Source: JBGSKY01 sp041740995 (lineage in GTDB: Bacteria > Planctomycetota > Planctomycetia > Pirellulales > Pirellulaceae). From it: a DNA stretch of 64,000 bases. The notes under the pieces are model-generated. The model saw only the letters and a list, made by a program, of their open reading frames with translations, was not told the DNA's origin and searched no databases. Positions within the stretch are counted from its first letter, which is position 1. Each line of letters begins with the position of its first letter. Location: NCBI GenBank assembly GCA_041740995.1, contig JBGSKY010000136.1:12908-76907 (forward strand). Reading direction: 5' to 3'. Positions 26,238-35,458 of the stretch are shown in pieces. A program made the translations under genes and the position numbers.

Positions 26238-27164
26238 TACTCACTCCCTGTTGCGAGAAAATTCCGTATCGTTCCATGCGGCTCCCGACCGCCACGGTCA
26301 ACCTCGCTGATTGGGAAAAAGCCATCTCATCTTGCGACAGCTTATTTGCGACAACAACCAAATTGGATGATGCCAGCACTTCAAAGTCGCGAACGTCCGA
26401 TACTGTCTTTCCCAACCTTTTCGCCCAAGTGATTTTAGATCGACCTGATTCGATTTGGCTGACGAAATAGAGTTCGTCTATTCGTTTGACTAGTTTGGTC
26501 CTCCGACGCTCAATTATCCCGAAACTTCAAAACCAAATCATTAATTGCTCGATGCAAGAACGATCGCCAACGGAACAGCTCCTGAACTCATCCAACCGCA
26601 GGAACTTCAAATCGATCAGAAAAGGCAGCTAACACAACCAATTCTATTACCTTCCCTCTAAATAAGACGCCCGATATTAAAAAAAGTTCAGCAGTCCGGT
26701 TGACGGGCTATGAGCAAACGATACGCCAAATAATGCCCCTAACGCATGCGGCTGCTGTTACTAACTGCAAAATATCCAACGAATTAGAAGGCGTAAGCCA
26801 ATATCTCGACTTAAAGGTAACTTAACCACCCGGCGAGAGCTTGCCCAAGTTACCAAGAGAGGACCCAGATTTTTCCGAATTTGGTAAAGAATGGATGGTA
26901 CCGCCTTCAATTGTCGCACATTTTACAAAACGTTGCCATTTTGGCTAAAGATTAGGCAGCAATTCTATACTTTACTCTCTGAAAACCGGCGATCGTTAAC
27001 CTGCGGACTATGCATCAACCTTAAGGATCAAGCGAAAGCTTCTGAAAAGTCTGAATGTTCTCCGCCGATGAAAACAATAATGGGACGAGCGAGTCGGCTC
27101 ATTTTCAACATAGACGCTCAGACCAATCCGGCGTCTCTGAAACCGAACCAGAACGGAAGACCGA
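26238..27164. other. 0.9-kb intergenic region
   Basis: Upstream region between divergent genes, so promoters for both must lie here, but no consensus pair was convincing. A short frame at 26276-26470 (+, 64 codons) has an ATG but no ribosome site or family resemblance; the frame at 26891-27181 is also unsupported. The only clear structure is the pair of competing inverted repeats at 26816-26887. Confidence 0.5.
26816..26887 (+). promoter_or_regulatory. Competing stem-loops, possible leader RNA
   Basis: GGTAACTT (26816-26823) pairs perfectly with AAGTTACC (26847-26854), enclosing an inner stem GGCGA/TTGCC. The sequence TTACCAA (26850-26856) can instead pair perfectly with TTGGTAA (26881-26887). 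The two helices share bases 26850-26854 and cannot form together. Position is about 280 nt upstream of the gene at 27165. It could be chance; no known riboswitch class was recognised. Confidence 0.3.
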
Positions 27165-28643
27165 ATGATTCACGCAGATGACCAATTGACCAATCTACTC
27201 GCTCGACGTTCTTTTATTGGCCGCAGCAGCGCGCTGGGCGGACTGATTTTCAGCGTTGGCCTTGGTAGTTCGATGCTGGCTCAAGAACAACGCTCGTTAC
27301 TTGTCTCAACGGAAAAAAAGCAGCCTCAACTTGCACTTCGCAAGGCGACCACCAGGGTAAAATCCGTTCTCGAAGTTCGCGGTGAAGTTCGACTGCGATC
27401 TACCACAGGCACGACCAGCGACAGTCAGCAATCAGCTGTTCGTCGGGCTCCTGTCGAGTCGAAAACGACGCTTCAATACGAAGAAGTATTTGAACCGATC
27501 ACCAACAACAGTCGCGAAAAATTTTCCGCCCTCTACTTCGAAGTTGCTGAATCTGGAATCACAATTGAAAAACATGCGACCGACAAAAAGCTCCGCGATC
27601 AATCGCAGCGAATGATTCGCTGGACAAACGCTGGGCAAAATGTTTCAAAGACCGCCGCCATCGGCGAACCACTGACCGAAGCCGAATACAAGCTGAGCGA
27701 AAGTCCCGTCGTCAGTATGTATCTCGACCTGATTGCCCCTCCAAGCTCGCAAGCGATTGGCGAAAAATACCTGCTAGATGAAAACGATGTCGCAAAACTT
27801 TTTAGCTTAGATGTAGTCACCGGAGGAACCTTGAGCTCGGTCATCATTGATCAAGACGAAAATGAACAAACACTAGAAGTCGTCGGCCAGTTCTCAGCGG
27901 CGGTGAATTCGGTTCCAACTCGTATAGAATTGACCGGCAAGGCTCGCGTCAATCGTGCCACTGGACTTGTGACCTATTTCGCTGCCAGCATCGAAGAGGA
28001 ACGTGAAGTTGGGTTTGCTGAACCTGGTTTCAAAATCACTGCGCGATTACGATTGATTCGAGAACAAGTCGAAGCCCCAAAAGAAATAGGTAAACTCGAT
28101 GAGTATCGTGCATTGCTGGCCGATCGGCAACAAGTAGCGCTGCAACAATTCGAATCGCATGTTGCAGGCTACCAGTTTTTGGCGGATGTCAACTGGGTCG
28201 TCTACAAAGACAGCGAAGTCGATACGATATTGAGATATGTCAAACAGAATCGAGTTCTAGCCAATTGCAACATCATCAATTTGGCTGATATGGAACCAGG
28301 TCGACAACTCACAATCGACGGTTTTCTTACTGACGTTCGACGTTCATTGGGTAAAGGCTACGGTCAAGTTCTTGAGCAATCCGAAACGTTGACCAAGAAT
28401 AAACTTCGAATGATGAAGATCGTAGTTGGCGGTCAAATTGAGGGCATTAATGTCCAATGGATCAACCTGCTGATCAGCAATGACGAAGGCCGGCACGTTT
28501 CGGTTGTGTACACTTTCAACAGTGAGTACGCAGACGCGGTGCAAGGGTCTGATTCACAGTTTGCCGACTCATTTACGTTCACTCGTCGCCTAAAAACAGC
28601 AGAAGAGTTAGCCGAACAAGATCAGTCGGCTAAGAAACAATAA
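27165..28643 (+). CDS. Tat-type exported hypothetical protein
   Basis: 492 residues, no family recognised. The N-terminus has a twin-arginine-like signal (LLARRSFIGRSSALGGLIFSVGLGSSMLAQ), so export after folding is likely. The rest is rich in beta-strand patterns and charged residues: a central LTGKARVNRATGLVTYFAAS block, then a helical QVALQQFESHVAGYQFLADVNWVVY segment, and a last domain with VNVQWINLLISNDEGRHVSVVYTF-like alternation. ATG 27165 has GGAAG six bases upstream. The gene is isolated between a long intergenic region and the convergent lpd gene. A periplasmic role is all that can be inferred. Confidence 0.72.
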   Translation: MIHADDQLTNLLARRSFIGRSSALGGLIFSVGLGSSMLAQEQRSLLVSTEKKQPQLALRKATTRVKSVLEVRGEVRLRSTTGTTSDSQQSAVRRAPVESKTTLQYEEVFEPITNNSREKFSALYFEVAESGITIEKHATDKKLRDQSQRMIRWTNAGQNVSKTAAIGEPLTEAEYKLSESPVVSMYLDLIAPPSSQAIGEKYLLDENDVAKLFSLDVVTGGTLSSVIIDQDENEQTLEVVGQFSAAVNSVPTRIELTGKARVNRATGLVTYFAASIEEEREVGFAEPGFKITARLRLIREQVEAPKEIGKLDEYRALLADRQQVALQQFESHVAGYQFLADVNWVVYKDSEVDTILRYVKQNRVLANCNIINLADMEPGRQLTIDGFLTDVRRSLGKGYGQVLEQSETLTKNKLRMMKIVVGGQIEGINVQWINLLISNDEGRHVSVVYTFNSEYADAVQGSDSQFADSFTFTRRLKTAEELAEQDQSAKKQ

Positions 28644-28678
28644 TTGTTTTCGGCAGCGAACTTTTGAAGTCTAAGCGG

Positions 28679-30109
28679 CTAGGCCTGCTTTTTCTTGGGC
28701 TTATAGATTTCTGTCGCCGTCCCGTAAAAGACTTCGCCGGCATTCATCAGTGTTTCGCTGAGCGTCGGATGCGGGTGAATCGATTCGGTGATATCGCGAA
28801 CATTACATCCCATTTCGATGGCAAGTACGGCTTCGGCGATCAACTCTCCGGCACCAGAACCGACAATTCCGCAACCGACAACGCGTTCAGTTTCCGGATC
28901 GATCAGCCATTTGGTCAAACCCTCAGGGCGGTTGATTGCTTGTGCTCGTCCGCTGGCCGCCCAAGGATAGACTTCGACGCTGACTTTGCGACCTTCTTTG
29001 GTCGCTTGTTCTTCAGTTAATCCAGCCCAGGCAATTTCTGGATCGGTAAACACAACCGCTGGAATTGCGATTTTGTCAAACACTGCCGAATGGCCAAGCA
29101 TCGCCTCAACAGCGATTCGCCCTTCGTGAGTTGCTTTGTGAGCAAGCATCGGATCGCCTGTAACATCCCCGATAGCCATGATGTTTGGGTCGGCAGTCTT
29201 CTGTTCGTTGCTGCAGACGACAAACCCACGTTTATCGACTTCGACCCGCGTATTTTCCAAGCCAATATCGAATGTCCGAGGGCGGCGACCTACACTGACC
29301 AAAACGCGGTCAAAACGCTCATGTCCGTATTTGCCGGGGCCCTCGAAGGTGACTTCGATCTGATTGTCGATTTCCGCCAAAGAGCCAACTTTAGTATTTA
29401 AATAGATTCGCTTATCTAGTTGTTTTTCGAGCCGTTTTTGAAGAGGCTTGACCAAATCGCGATCGGCGCCGGGCAGCAGCCCAGAAGTCCATTCAACAAC
29501 CGTAACTTCAGACCCAAGAGCTGAATAAACACTGCCCATTTCAAGCCCGATGTAGCCGCCGCCGATGACAAGCATTCGCTTTGGAATATCTTCAAGCTTT
29601 AGAGCTCCGGTCGAATCCATAACTCGCGAGGAACCGATTGCAAAAGCCGGTGGCATCGCAGGAATACTTCCGGTTGCAACGATGCATTTGTCAAACGTCA
29701 GTCGCTTGCCTTCGGGAATCGATTCGTCTTCGCCTTCGAGAAGCAACGACGAGCTGGACTCAAATTTTGCTTTCGCATGAATAACTTTTACCCCGCGACG
29801 CTTGGCCAGTTGCGACAGACCACCACTGAGAGTCGCAATCACTTTTTCCTTCCTTGCGCGAACCGCATCGACGCTGATGACCGGCTTTTCGAATGCCACG
29901 CCCCAATCCTCGGTCAACTCGTGAGCTTCATGAATAATTTTAGCTACGTGCAGCAATGCCTTTGAGGGAATACAGCCGCGCAGTAGACATGTTCCGCCCA
30001 GCCGCGATTCAGCCTCGATCAACGTTACTTCGACGCCTTCATCCGCGGCTAGAAAAGCGGCTGCGTATCCACCAGGGCCACCGCCCATTACGACTAACGG
30101 AGCATGCAT
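28679..30109 (-). CDS. lpd: Dihydrolipoyl dehydrogenase (E3)
   Basis: Flavoprotein that reoxidises dihydrolipoamide with NAD in the pyruvate, 2-oxoglutarate or glycine-cleavage complexes. 476 residues. FAD site GGGPGGYAAAFLAADEG (residues 9-25), redox-active pair Cys41/Cys46 in GGTCLLRGCIPSK, NAD site VIGGGYIGLEMGSVYSALGSE, the MAIGDVTGDPMLAHKA motif, and the catalytic His-Glu in HPHPTLSE. The redox loop reads LLRG where NVG is usual, as in some divergent E3 proteins. Start ATG at 30109. The genes for E1 and E2 are not in the window. It lies downstream of rpsD, but a terminator separates them. Confidence 0.94.
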   Translation of the reverse strand: MHAPLVVMGGGPGGYAAAFLAADEGVEVTLIEAESRLGGTCLLRGCIPSKALLHVAKIIHEAHELTEDWGVAFEKPVISVDAVRARKEKVIATLSGGLSQLAKRRGVKVIHAKAKFESSSSLLLEGEDESIPEGKRLTFDKCIVATGSIPAMPPAFAIGSSRVMDSTGALKLEDIPKRMLVIGGGYIGLEMGSVYSALGSEVTVVEWTSGLLPGADRDLVKPLQKRLEKQLDKRIYLNTKVGSLAEIDNQIEVTFEGPGKYGHERFDRVLVSVGRRPRTFDIGLENTRVEVDKRGFVVCSNEQKTADPNIMAIGDVTGDPMLAHKATHEGRIAVEAMLGHSAVFDKIAIPAVVFTDPEIAWAGLTEEQATKEGRKVSVEVYPWAASGRAQAINRPEGLTKWLIDPETERVVGCGIVGSGAGELIAEAVLAIEMGCNVRDITESIHPHPTLSETLMNAGEVFYGTATEIYKPKKKQA

Positions 30110-30180
30110 AGAGATTCACTAGGATTCCACCACCCAACGCCTGATTGAAGGCGAGGGGCGGATTTGAAACTCGGAATTTT

Positions 30181-30213
30181 AAAAGCCAAAACAAGAGAGC
30201 AATGAACTCTCTT
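30181..30213 (-). terminator. Rho-independent terminator after rpsD
   Basis: Reading the minus strand, AAGAGAG pairs with CTCTCTT (7 bp, 7-nt loop; plus-strand 30193-30213), followed by GTTTTGGCTTTT. It starts 12 nt past the rpsD stop. Confidence 0.7.
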
Positions 30214-30224
30214 AGGCACTTTAA

Positions 30225-30836
30225 CTATCGCGACAAGAATTCGACGACAATGTTTACATTTACTGGTAGCGATATGTCGGATGGTCCGGGCGCACCTTGC
30301 ACAGTGACCTTCAGGCCTTCGCTGTCGAACGCCAGCCAATCGATTGGCACCGGCGAATTGTTAGCGATGATACCCCGGTACAGGTTTCGAACCGATTCTG
30401 TGCCGCGAACTTCGATCACATCACCCAATCGAACAACATAGCTCGGGGACGAGACTTTCTTGCCGTTGACAAGTATATGCCCGTGAACGATTCCTTGCCG
30501 CGCCTGTGGACGTGTTTTGGTTAATCCAGCCCGACGAACAATGTTATCGAGACGTTTTTCGCAGATCAGGAGCATTAGCTCGCCGGTATTTCCAACCCGT
30601 CGAAGCGCGTCCGCGTAATATCGACGCAATTGTCGCTCGCCCAGACCGTAATAGTACTTAATTTTTTGCTTCTCAGCCAAAGCGGTACCGTAGTTACTGG
30701 TCCGACGGGGCTTTGGATGCATACCTGGCGGGCTATCTTTTCGACGTCCAAACGCTTTAACCGCGCCGCCGTTTTCGAAAAGCAGAGTGCCAAAGCGGCG
30801 ATTTATACGTGTTTTCGGGCCGGTATATCGAGCCAT
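30225..30836 (-). CDS. rpsD: 30S ribosomal protein S4
   Basis: Primary 16S rRNA-binding protein that nucleates 30S assembly. 203 residues beginning MARYTGPK. The S4 N-terminal domain (SPPGMHPKPRRTSNYGTALAEKQKIKYYYGLGERQLRRY) and the S4 RNA-binding domain (RLDNIVRRAGLTKTRPQARQGIVHGHILVNGKKVSSPSYVVRLGDVIEVR) are full length. The frame remains open 43 codons upstream, but only the ATG at 30836 matches the family start. It stands alone rather than in the alpha operon, as is common outside Proteobacteria. Confidence 0.97.
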   Translation of the reverse strand: MARYTGPKTRINRRFGTLLFENGGAVKAFGRRKDSPPGMHPKPRRTSNYGTALAEKQKIKYYYGLGERQLRRYYADALRRVGNTGELMLLICEKRLDNIVRRAGLTKTRPQARQGIVHGHILVNGKKVSSPSYVVRLGDVIEVRGTESVRNLYRGIIANNSPVPIDWLAFDSEGLKVTVQGAPGPSDISLPVNVNIVVEFLSR

Positions 30837-31274
30837 AACAACCAATTCCTCAAAGCCGCTCGTCAAGCTAGCGTTCAACAAAAAATTATTTCGCATCCGA
30901 AAAACGCAGCAAATTACGCGATTTTCCGGTACGAGACCGTTGGTGACGAACCAACAGCCCTCCAATCCGAGACCCGCCAGAACACCTAGCTGCCGGTTGG
31001 GGCGTTTTCAATAAACGTCAAAATCGGTGAGTAAGGCGTTCAGCCCTACCGGATTGCCCAGATTGACGAATCGCGAATTATCTTCAACTTGGCTCGACTT
31101 CGCAAGGGCAACTCGCGAGTCTGCATCGGTAGGTTCCGGCCTGCAATTGACTCAGTCAGCCGAGCGAATCTCAAGCCTTTCATTTATAATTTATAATCGT
31201 CGCAATCCGCCGTGTTCCGGACGAGGCTGTGACCACGGGCCTATTTCAGTATTGCAATACACATCGGAGCGAAT
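30837..31274. other. Divergent intergenic region rpsD / 31275 gene
   Basis: 438 bp that must carry promoters for rpsD and the divergent gene. A consensus-like TATAAT occurs at 31185-31190 on the plus strand, but no -35 lies at the right distance. No coding sequence or repeat stands out. Confidence 0.4.
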
Positions 31275-32525
31275 ATGCAACGCAGAAACTTTTTATCGCA
31301 GGTTGCTGTCAGTAGTCTGGCATCCGCGTTTCTCACGTCGATCGCGTTGGGGAATGATAAGACTCGCGCCCCCAAGATCATGCTTCGGTCTTCGTGGCAG
31401 ACAGTTAACATTGGCGACATCGGACACACGCCTGGTGTTCTGGCGCTACTGGAGCAACATCTACCCGAAGCAAATGTAGCGCTATGGCCCAGTGACATTG
31501 GTCAGGGTGTTAAAGAAATGCTACTTCGACGATTCCCAAAGCTAACGATTGTGGAGGGAGAAGCGGCAATTCAGGCTGCGATTGAAGACTCCGATTTTTT
31601 ACTTCACGGCTCCGGACCATCCTTAGTCGCAGCCAATTCCATCGAGCGATGGAAAAACGCAACCAAGAAACCATATGGTGTTTTCGGGATCACGCTGCCC
31701 GAATCTCAGTCAGACCAACGGATTGTCGATTTGCTAAGTGGCGCACAATTCGTCTACTTCCGTGACAGCGCTTCGCTGAAACTGGCAAAGAGCAAAGGAG
31801 TAGCTTCACCGCTAATGGCTTTTGGACCGGACGGTGCGTTTGCAGTTGACGTTCGTGACGACCTGAAAGCAATCGATTTCTTATCGCGACACGATCTCCT
31901 TGAAGGCCAATTTTTGTGCTGCATTCCGCGTTACCGCAACACACCTTATTGGCTCATTGAGCGAAAGAACACGAGCGTCGACGAAACCAAACTTGCAGTT
32001 AACGATGCGATGAAAGAACAAGATTGCCGTCCACTTCGTGAAGCTATCATTCGTATCGTTCGAGAAACGTCGTTGAAGGTTTTGGTCTGCCCAGAAGACG
32101 AAACTCAAATGAAATTAGGGAAAGAGTTGATCATTGATCAACTGCCGAACGACGTGCGGCAGCGTGTGGTTTGGCGAGAAAATTTTTGGCTGACCGACGA
32201 AGCGGTAAGTACGTACATCCGCAGTGCAGGCTTGTTTGGTCACGAAATGCATTCTCCGATCATGTGCATCGGAAATGGCGTGCCGGCTATTGTTTGTCGA
32301 TGGAAAGAGCAAACTAGCAAAGGAATTATGTGGCGTGACATTGGGCTCGGCGAATGGCTTTTTGACTTTGATCGGCCCGACGAACGAGACTCTTTCGTTC
32401 CGGCCGTGTTAGAGCTGGCCAAAAATTTGCCTGACGCGAAAGCAAAAGCTGCTCGAGCACAGGCCTTTGTTAGAGAACTTCATACGCAGTCACTGCAAGA
32501 GTTTAAGGAAACGTTCTTGCTTTAG
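31275..32525 (+). CDS. Tat-signal polysaccharide pyruvyl transferase family protein
   Basis: Resembles the polysaccharide pyruvyl transferase (CsaB) superfamily, whose members transfer pyruvate from PEP to cell-wall or capsule sugars. 416 residues. N-terminal Tat-like signal MQRRNFLSQVAVSSLASAF, then the family opening (NIGDIGHTPGVLALLEQHLPEANVALW), DFLLHGSGPSLVA, YGVFGITLPES and FVYFRDSASLKLAKSKGV, LMAFGPDGAF. The C-terminal Rossmann-like half has LVCPEDETQMKLGKELI and a HEMHSPIMCIGNGVPAI motif typical of the family. Ribosome site GGAG seven bases upstream of the ATG. Export is odd because the donor PEP is cytoplasmic, so the real reaction may differ. Neighbours do not point to a pathway. 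Confidence 0.72.
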   Translation: MQRRNFLSQVAVSSLASAFLTSIALGNDKTRAPKIMLRSSWQTVNIGDIGHTPGVLALLEQHLPEANVALWPSDIGQGVKEMLLRRFPKLTIVEGEAAIQAAIEDSDFLLHGSGPSLVAANSIERWKNATKKPYGVFGITLPESQSDQRIVDLLSGAQFVYFRDSASLKLAKSKGVASPLMAFGPDGAFAVDVRDDLKAIDFLSRHDLLEGQFLCCIPRYRNTPYWLIERKNTSVDETKLAVNDAMKEQDCRPLREAIIRIVRETSLKVLVCPEDETQMKLGKELIIDQLPNDVRQRVVWRENFWLTDEAVSTYIRSAGLFGHEMHSPIMCIGNGVPAIVCRWKEQTSKGIMWRDIGLGEWLFDFDRPDERDSFVPAVLELAKNLPDAKAKAARAQAFVRELHTQSLQEFKETFLL

Positions 32526-32642
32526 ACATCTTCAGCTAGCAATACATATTATTGAGGTGAGCATTTTTACTTGAACAATATCAGCCGCTGATTCGTTTTG
32601 AATGAGTGGCAGATTTTTTTCGACGCTTTTATGGTTTCAAAA

Positions 32643-32978
32643 ATGACAATTCGCAATCAGCTCTTAAGTCTCGCGTTGATCGGCAGCTTCTTTGCTTTCT
32701 CAACAAGTAGCTCAACGGCACAAGCAGCGGGGCGGGGCGGGCTCTTCGGGCGATCGATTTCGACTCCGAACTCGACGTATTCAAGGGGCTCGAACTATAG
32801 GACTCCTCAATCTCAAGTTTATAGCCAGCCAAAATCATACAGCGGCTATCGTATTCGCAGTGCTCCTTACGGCATCGCTTATCGCGATTCCAGCGGACGT
32901 TACGCGCCAGGCAGCGGACCGTCTTTCGGTCCGGGAATTCCTGGGTTTGGAATGAACGCCCGCAGCGCTGGCCGCTGA
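32643..32978 (+). CDS. Small exported Gly/Ser/Tyr-rich protein
   Basis: 111 residues from ATG 32643 (MTIRNQLLSLALIG), which gives a clear Sec signal ending near AQAAG; starts at 32598 or 32631 would put extra residues in front. The mature part is short and low in complexity: Gly, Ser, Arg, Tyr and Pro dominate, with GRGGLFGRS, SGYRIRSAPYGIAYRDSSGRYAPGSGP and a GPGIPGFGM end. No domain is recognisable. Small secreted proteins of this type are often cell-surface components. It is separate from its neighbours by more than 100 nt on both sides. Confidence 0.6.
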   Translation: MTIRNQLLSLALIGSFFAFSTSSSTAQAAGRGGLFGRSISTPNSTYSRGSNYRTPQSQVYSQPKSYSGYRIRSAPYGIAYRDSSGRYAPGSGPSFGPGIPGFGMNARSAGR

Positions 32979-33407
32979 TTCTAAAGGCAAACGTATCTGA
33001 TCAAACGAATTCTTGCCTATTCAACAATTATCCAGACTTATTGCCGAGCAATTTCCTCTGTTGATGGCAGCGGAATCTACTGAAATGCTGCGGAAGGTCG
33101 ATCTACGAAACTTGATTTCTGTTGATTGAGGCCGCCAGGACAACCCTTTCATCAAGTTAGGTTGATCGACGGTTGTGCCGTCGCGAACCGAAACGTGAGC
33201 AATTCAGATTCGGAACGGGCCGCCATGCGATTATAGTCGTATGGCCATTTCGCATTTGCTTGAAGTCCTGTCGAGATCTCCGACTACTCTGAATTCTGCA
33301 AGTGCCGAAGTTATCAGAGCCAAATACGTTCGCTATCGAGCTGGTGTAGAATATGACTCGACGCAATTCATGTTGGCCTCTACTCTCCCAATTTAGGAAA
33401 CGAATTC
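32979..33407. other. 429-bp intergenic region
   Basis: No coding sequence supported. One perfect 6-bp hairpin, CGACGG/CCGTCG, occurs at 33167-33183 with a 5-nt loop. A good ribosome site (AGGAAACGAATTC) precedes the gene at 33408. No further structure was seen. Confidence 0.4.
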
Positions 33408-34235
33408 ATGCAACGACGAGAATTTCTTTCATCAGCTGCGACCCTTTACGGAGGACTGACGCTTTCTTCTCTCGGTCGAAATGTTTTCGCAGCCGGCAGA
33501 TATGATTCGCTGCATCTTGGAATCCAGCTCTATTCGCTTCGCGGTTATCCGGTCGAGCAGGCTTTGAAACATGCAAAAGAATTGGGATTCTCGCACGTCG
33601 AGTTTTACAGTGGAATGTTTGCTGTAAATTCCAATCAAGATCAGATCGATGCAATGCTAAAGAACGTTGCAGACATTGGACTAAAGATCTCAGGTTACGG
33701 GGTCATGCCCTTCACCAGTAACCACGAAGAGAATGAAAAAACGTTTAAGTTTGCCAAAGCCGCGAAAATCCATACGCTCATGGCCTCGCCAACAACAGAC
33801 TCTTTTGAAAGTCTCAACTCGCTAGTGAAGGATTATGATATTCGAATTGCGATACACAATCATGGACCTACCGACCGATACGCTAAGGCGATCGACGTTC
33901 TGACCGCTGTCGAGAAGCAAGATCCTCGAATTGGAGCCTGCGCCGACTTAGGGCACTACATTCGATCAGGAGAAAAACCGACGGAGGTGATTCGTGTTCT
34001 AGAGGGGCGATTGTTTGGGGTACATTTAAAAGACTTTGCCCAGATGCAAGATAAGACACAAGGAGTTATCCTCGGGAAAGGGCATCTGAATTGTGCTGAA
34101 GTCTTTGATGCCCTTGTCAACGCAGGCTTCCCAGACGATGGAGCATTGTCACTCGAGTACGAAGAAAACGAATTGAATCCCATCGAAGATATCAGGCAGT
34201 GCCAAGCCGTGGCGCGAGCTGCAATGACGAACTAA
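33408..34235 (+). CDS. Tat-signal sugar phosphate isomerase/epimerase family protein
   Basis: Xylose-isomerase-like TIM barrel of the sugar phosphate isomerase/epimerase (AP endonuclease 2) superfamily. 275 residues. The N-terminus MQRREFLSSAATLYGGLTLSSLG is a Tat-type signal. Barrel motifs include LGIQLYSLRGYPVEQALKHAKELGFSHVEFY, IRIAIHNHGP (metal His), IGACADLGHYIRSG (Asp/His), FGVHLKDF (His-x-Lys-Asp) and a Glu in LSLEYEENELNP. The metal-binding residues look intact, so it is likely an active isomerase or a related lyase, acting outside the cytoplasm. It is a single gene. Many such exported paralogues occur in planctomycetes and their substrates are mostly unknown. Confidence 0.85.
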   Translation: MQRREFLSSAATLYGGLTLSSLGRNVFAAGRYDSLHLGIQLYSLRGYPVEQALKHAKELGFSHVEFYSGMFAVNSNQDQIDAMLKNVADIGLKISGYGVMPFTSNHEENEKTFKFAKAAKIHTLMASPTTDSFESLNSLVKDYDIRIAIHNHGPTDRYAKAIDVLTAVEKQDPRIGACADLGHYIRSGEKPTEVIRVLEGRLFGVHLKDFAQMQDKTQGVILGKGHLNCAEVFDALVNAGFPDDGALSLEYEENELNPIEDIRQCQAVARAAMTN

Positions 34236-34345
34236 CTTAATCGAATGAAACGACTCATTGCCAGATGGCTATGTTTCAACGCAAAAGCCCCGCTGGACAC
34301 CGGGCTCAGCAACTACTGGATTGGTTTTGAAATTCCGCCATCCCG

Positions 34346-35380
34346 TCATTCGGATTTCGGTTGGTCTTGCTTTCGTTCAAGTCTCAGAATCTCTATCGTA
34401 TCGAGCTCGGGCCCGCCGCCACGACCGCCACTGCCTGAGCACGTATACAATGCGTTTTTCCACTCTACGATACCGGTTCCATGACGCCCGGTGGCAAAAT
34501 TCGAGGCTGTTGTCCAGGTCTGAGTCATGGTATCGAGTATCTGAACTTCCGAATGCGCTTTGGGCTGACTAAGACTCTCACCACCGGCAATGAGCAATCG
34601 GTTATCAAGAACAAAAGCAGCGCAGCCTGCCCTGGGAGTCGGCAAGTTGGACGCTGGCGGCAGTGTGGACCATGTGTTGGTTTTGCAGTCGTAGACATCG
34701 ACTTCAGGAATGCATAAGTCGAACACTTGCTTGCTCACTCCTGATGTCTTGCGACCACCGGCCGCATAAAGTTGGTCGCCGATAAATTCGACATGAAAAT
34801 GATCACGTTCTCGAGGTGCATCAGCCAACGGCTCCCAAGTGTTGGTAACCAAATCGAATCGATCAAGCCATTCAACCCAGCCGTCCCAGTGACCATTCTG
34901 AATCCCACAAACTAAATAGAGATAGTCGCCGTGAATTGCAGCCCCTGCGCCTCCACGCCGGCGCTCAGCAGGAATCTCCGCTCCCCATGACCAGCGATCG
35001 TCATTGGGATCGTAGACCATAATTCGATCGACTGGTGTCTCGTGCGGGTAAGCTCCCGTCATTGCACCAACGATCAGAATTCGATTCGCCCAGACCACGG
35101 GTTGAAAGTGATGGATCTCCAACGGTGGACGACTGCCTTCGGACCAAGTCAGAGTTGCTGGATCGAAGATATCGACGGGTTTAATTCCTCTGCCGCCCAA
35201 CGAATAGAAGCGGTCACCGCAGGCTACGAAAGCCGCTTCGTGACGTGCATGAGGCATTCCTATCGTTTCGAGAATTTCCCATCGAATGGGCTCCTGGCAT
35301 AATGCAGGACTTGACGCAAACATGCATAGGCAAGCGAAATTAACGAGAGATTTAGAAAGTTTGTTGTTTCTCATATCCAT
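34346..35380 (-). CDS. Exported kelch-repeat beta-propeller
   Basis: 344 residues with an N-terminal signal (SLVNFACLCMFASSPALCQE). Kelch blades are recognisable by the paired Gly and Tyr/Trp pattern: ACGDRFYSLGGRGIKPVDIFDPATLTW, HGDYLYLVCGIQ...LDRFDLVTNTWEPL, IGDQLYAAGGRKTS...VDVYDCKTNTWSTLPP, LDNRLLIAGGES...VQILDTMTQTW and the closing WKNALYTCSGSGGRGG. Propellers of this type bind glycans or proteins. It is 78 nt downstream of the DUF5060 gene on the same strand and may be the last gene of the sugar-acid operon. Start ATG 35380; ATG 35374 is two codons in. Confidence 0.84.
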   Translation of the reverse strand: MDMRNNKLSKSLVNFACLCMFASSPALCQEPIRWEILETIGMPHARHEAAFVACGDRFYSLGGRGIKPVDIFDPATLTWSEGSRPPLEIHHFQPVVWANRILIVGAMTGAYPHETPVDRIMVYDPNDDRWSWGAEIPAERRRGGAGAAIHGDYLYLVCGIQNGHWDGWVEWLDRFDLVTNTWEPLADAPRERDHFHVEFIGDQLYAAGGRKTSGVSKQVFDLCIPEVDVYDCKTNTWSTLPPASNLPTPRAGCAAFVLDNRLLIAGGESLSQPKAHSEVQILDTMTQTWTTASNFATGRHGTGIVEWKNALYTCSGSGGRGGGPELDTIEILRLERKQDQPKSE

Positions 35381-35458
35381 CCAATAAGATTGCTATCAAC
35401 CACACAAGCCAACCACGATTGATCGGCGCATACCAATTCAATGCGACAGCCAACTTCG

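Noticed and set aside
26276..26470. 64-codon plus-strand frame with ATG
   Set aside because: No ribosome site and no recognisable similarity; it may be real but cannot be supported.
26891..27181. 96-codon plus-strand frame
   Set aside because: Overlaps the start of the 27165 gene in another frame, and the residue composition looks random.
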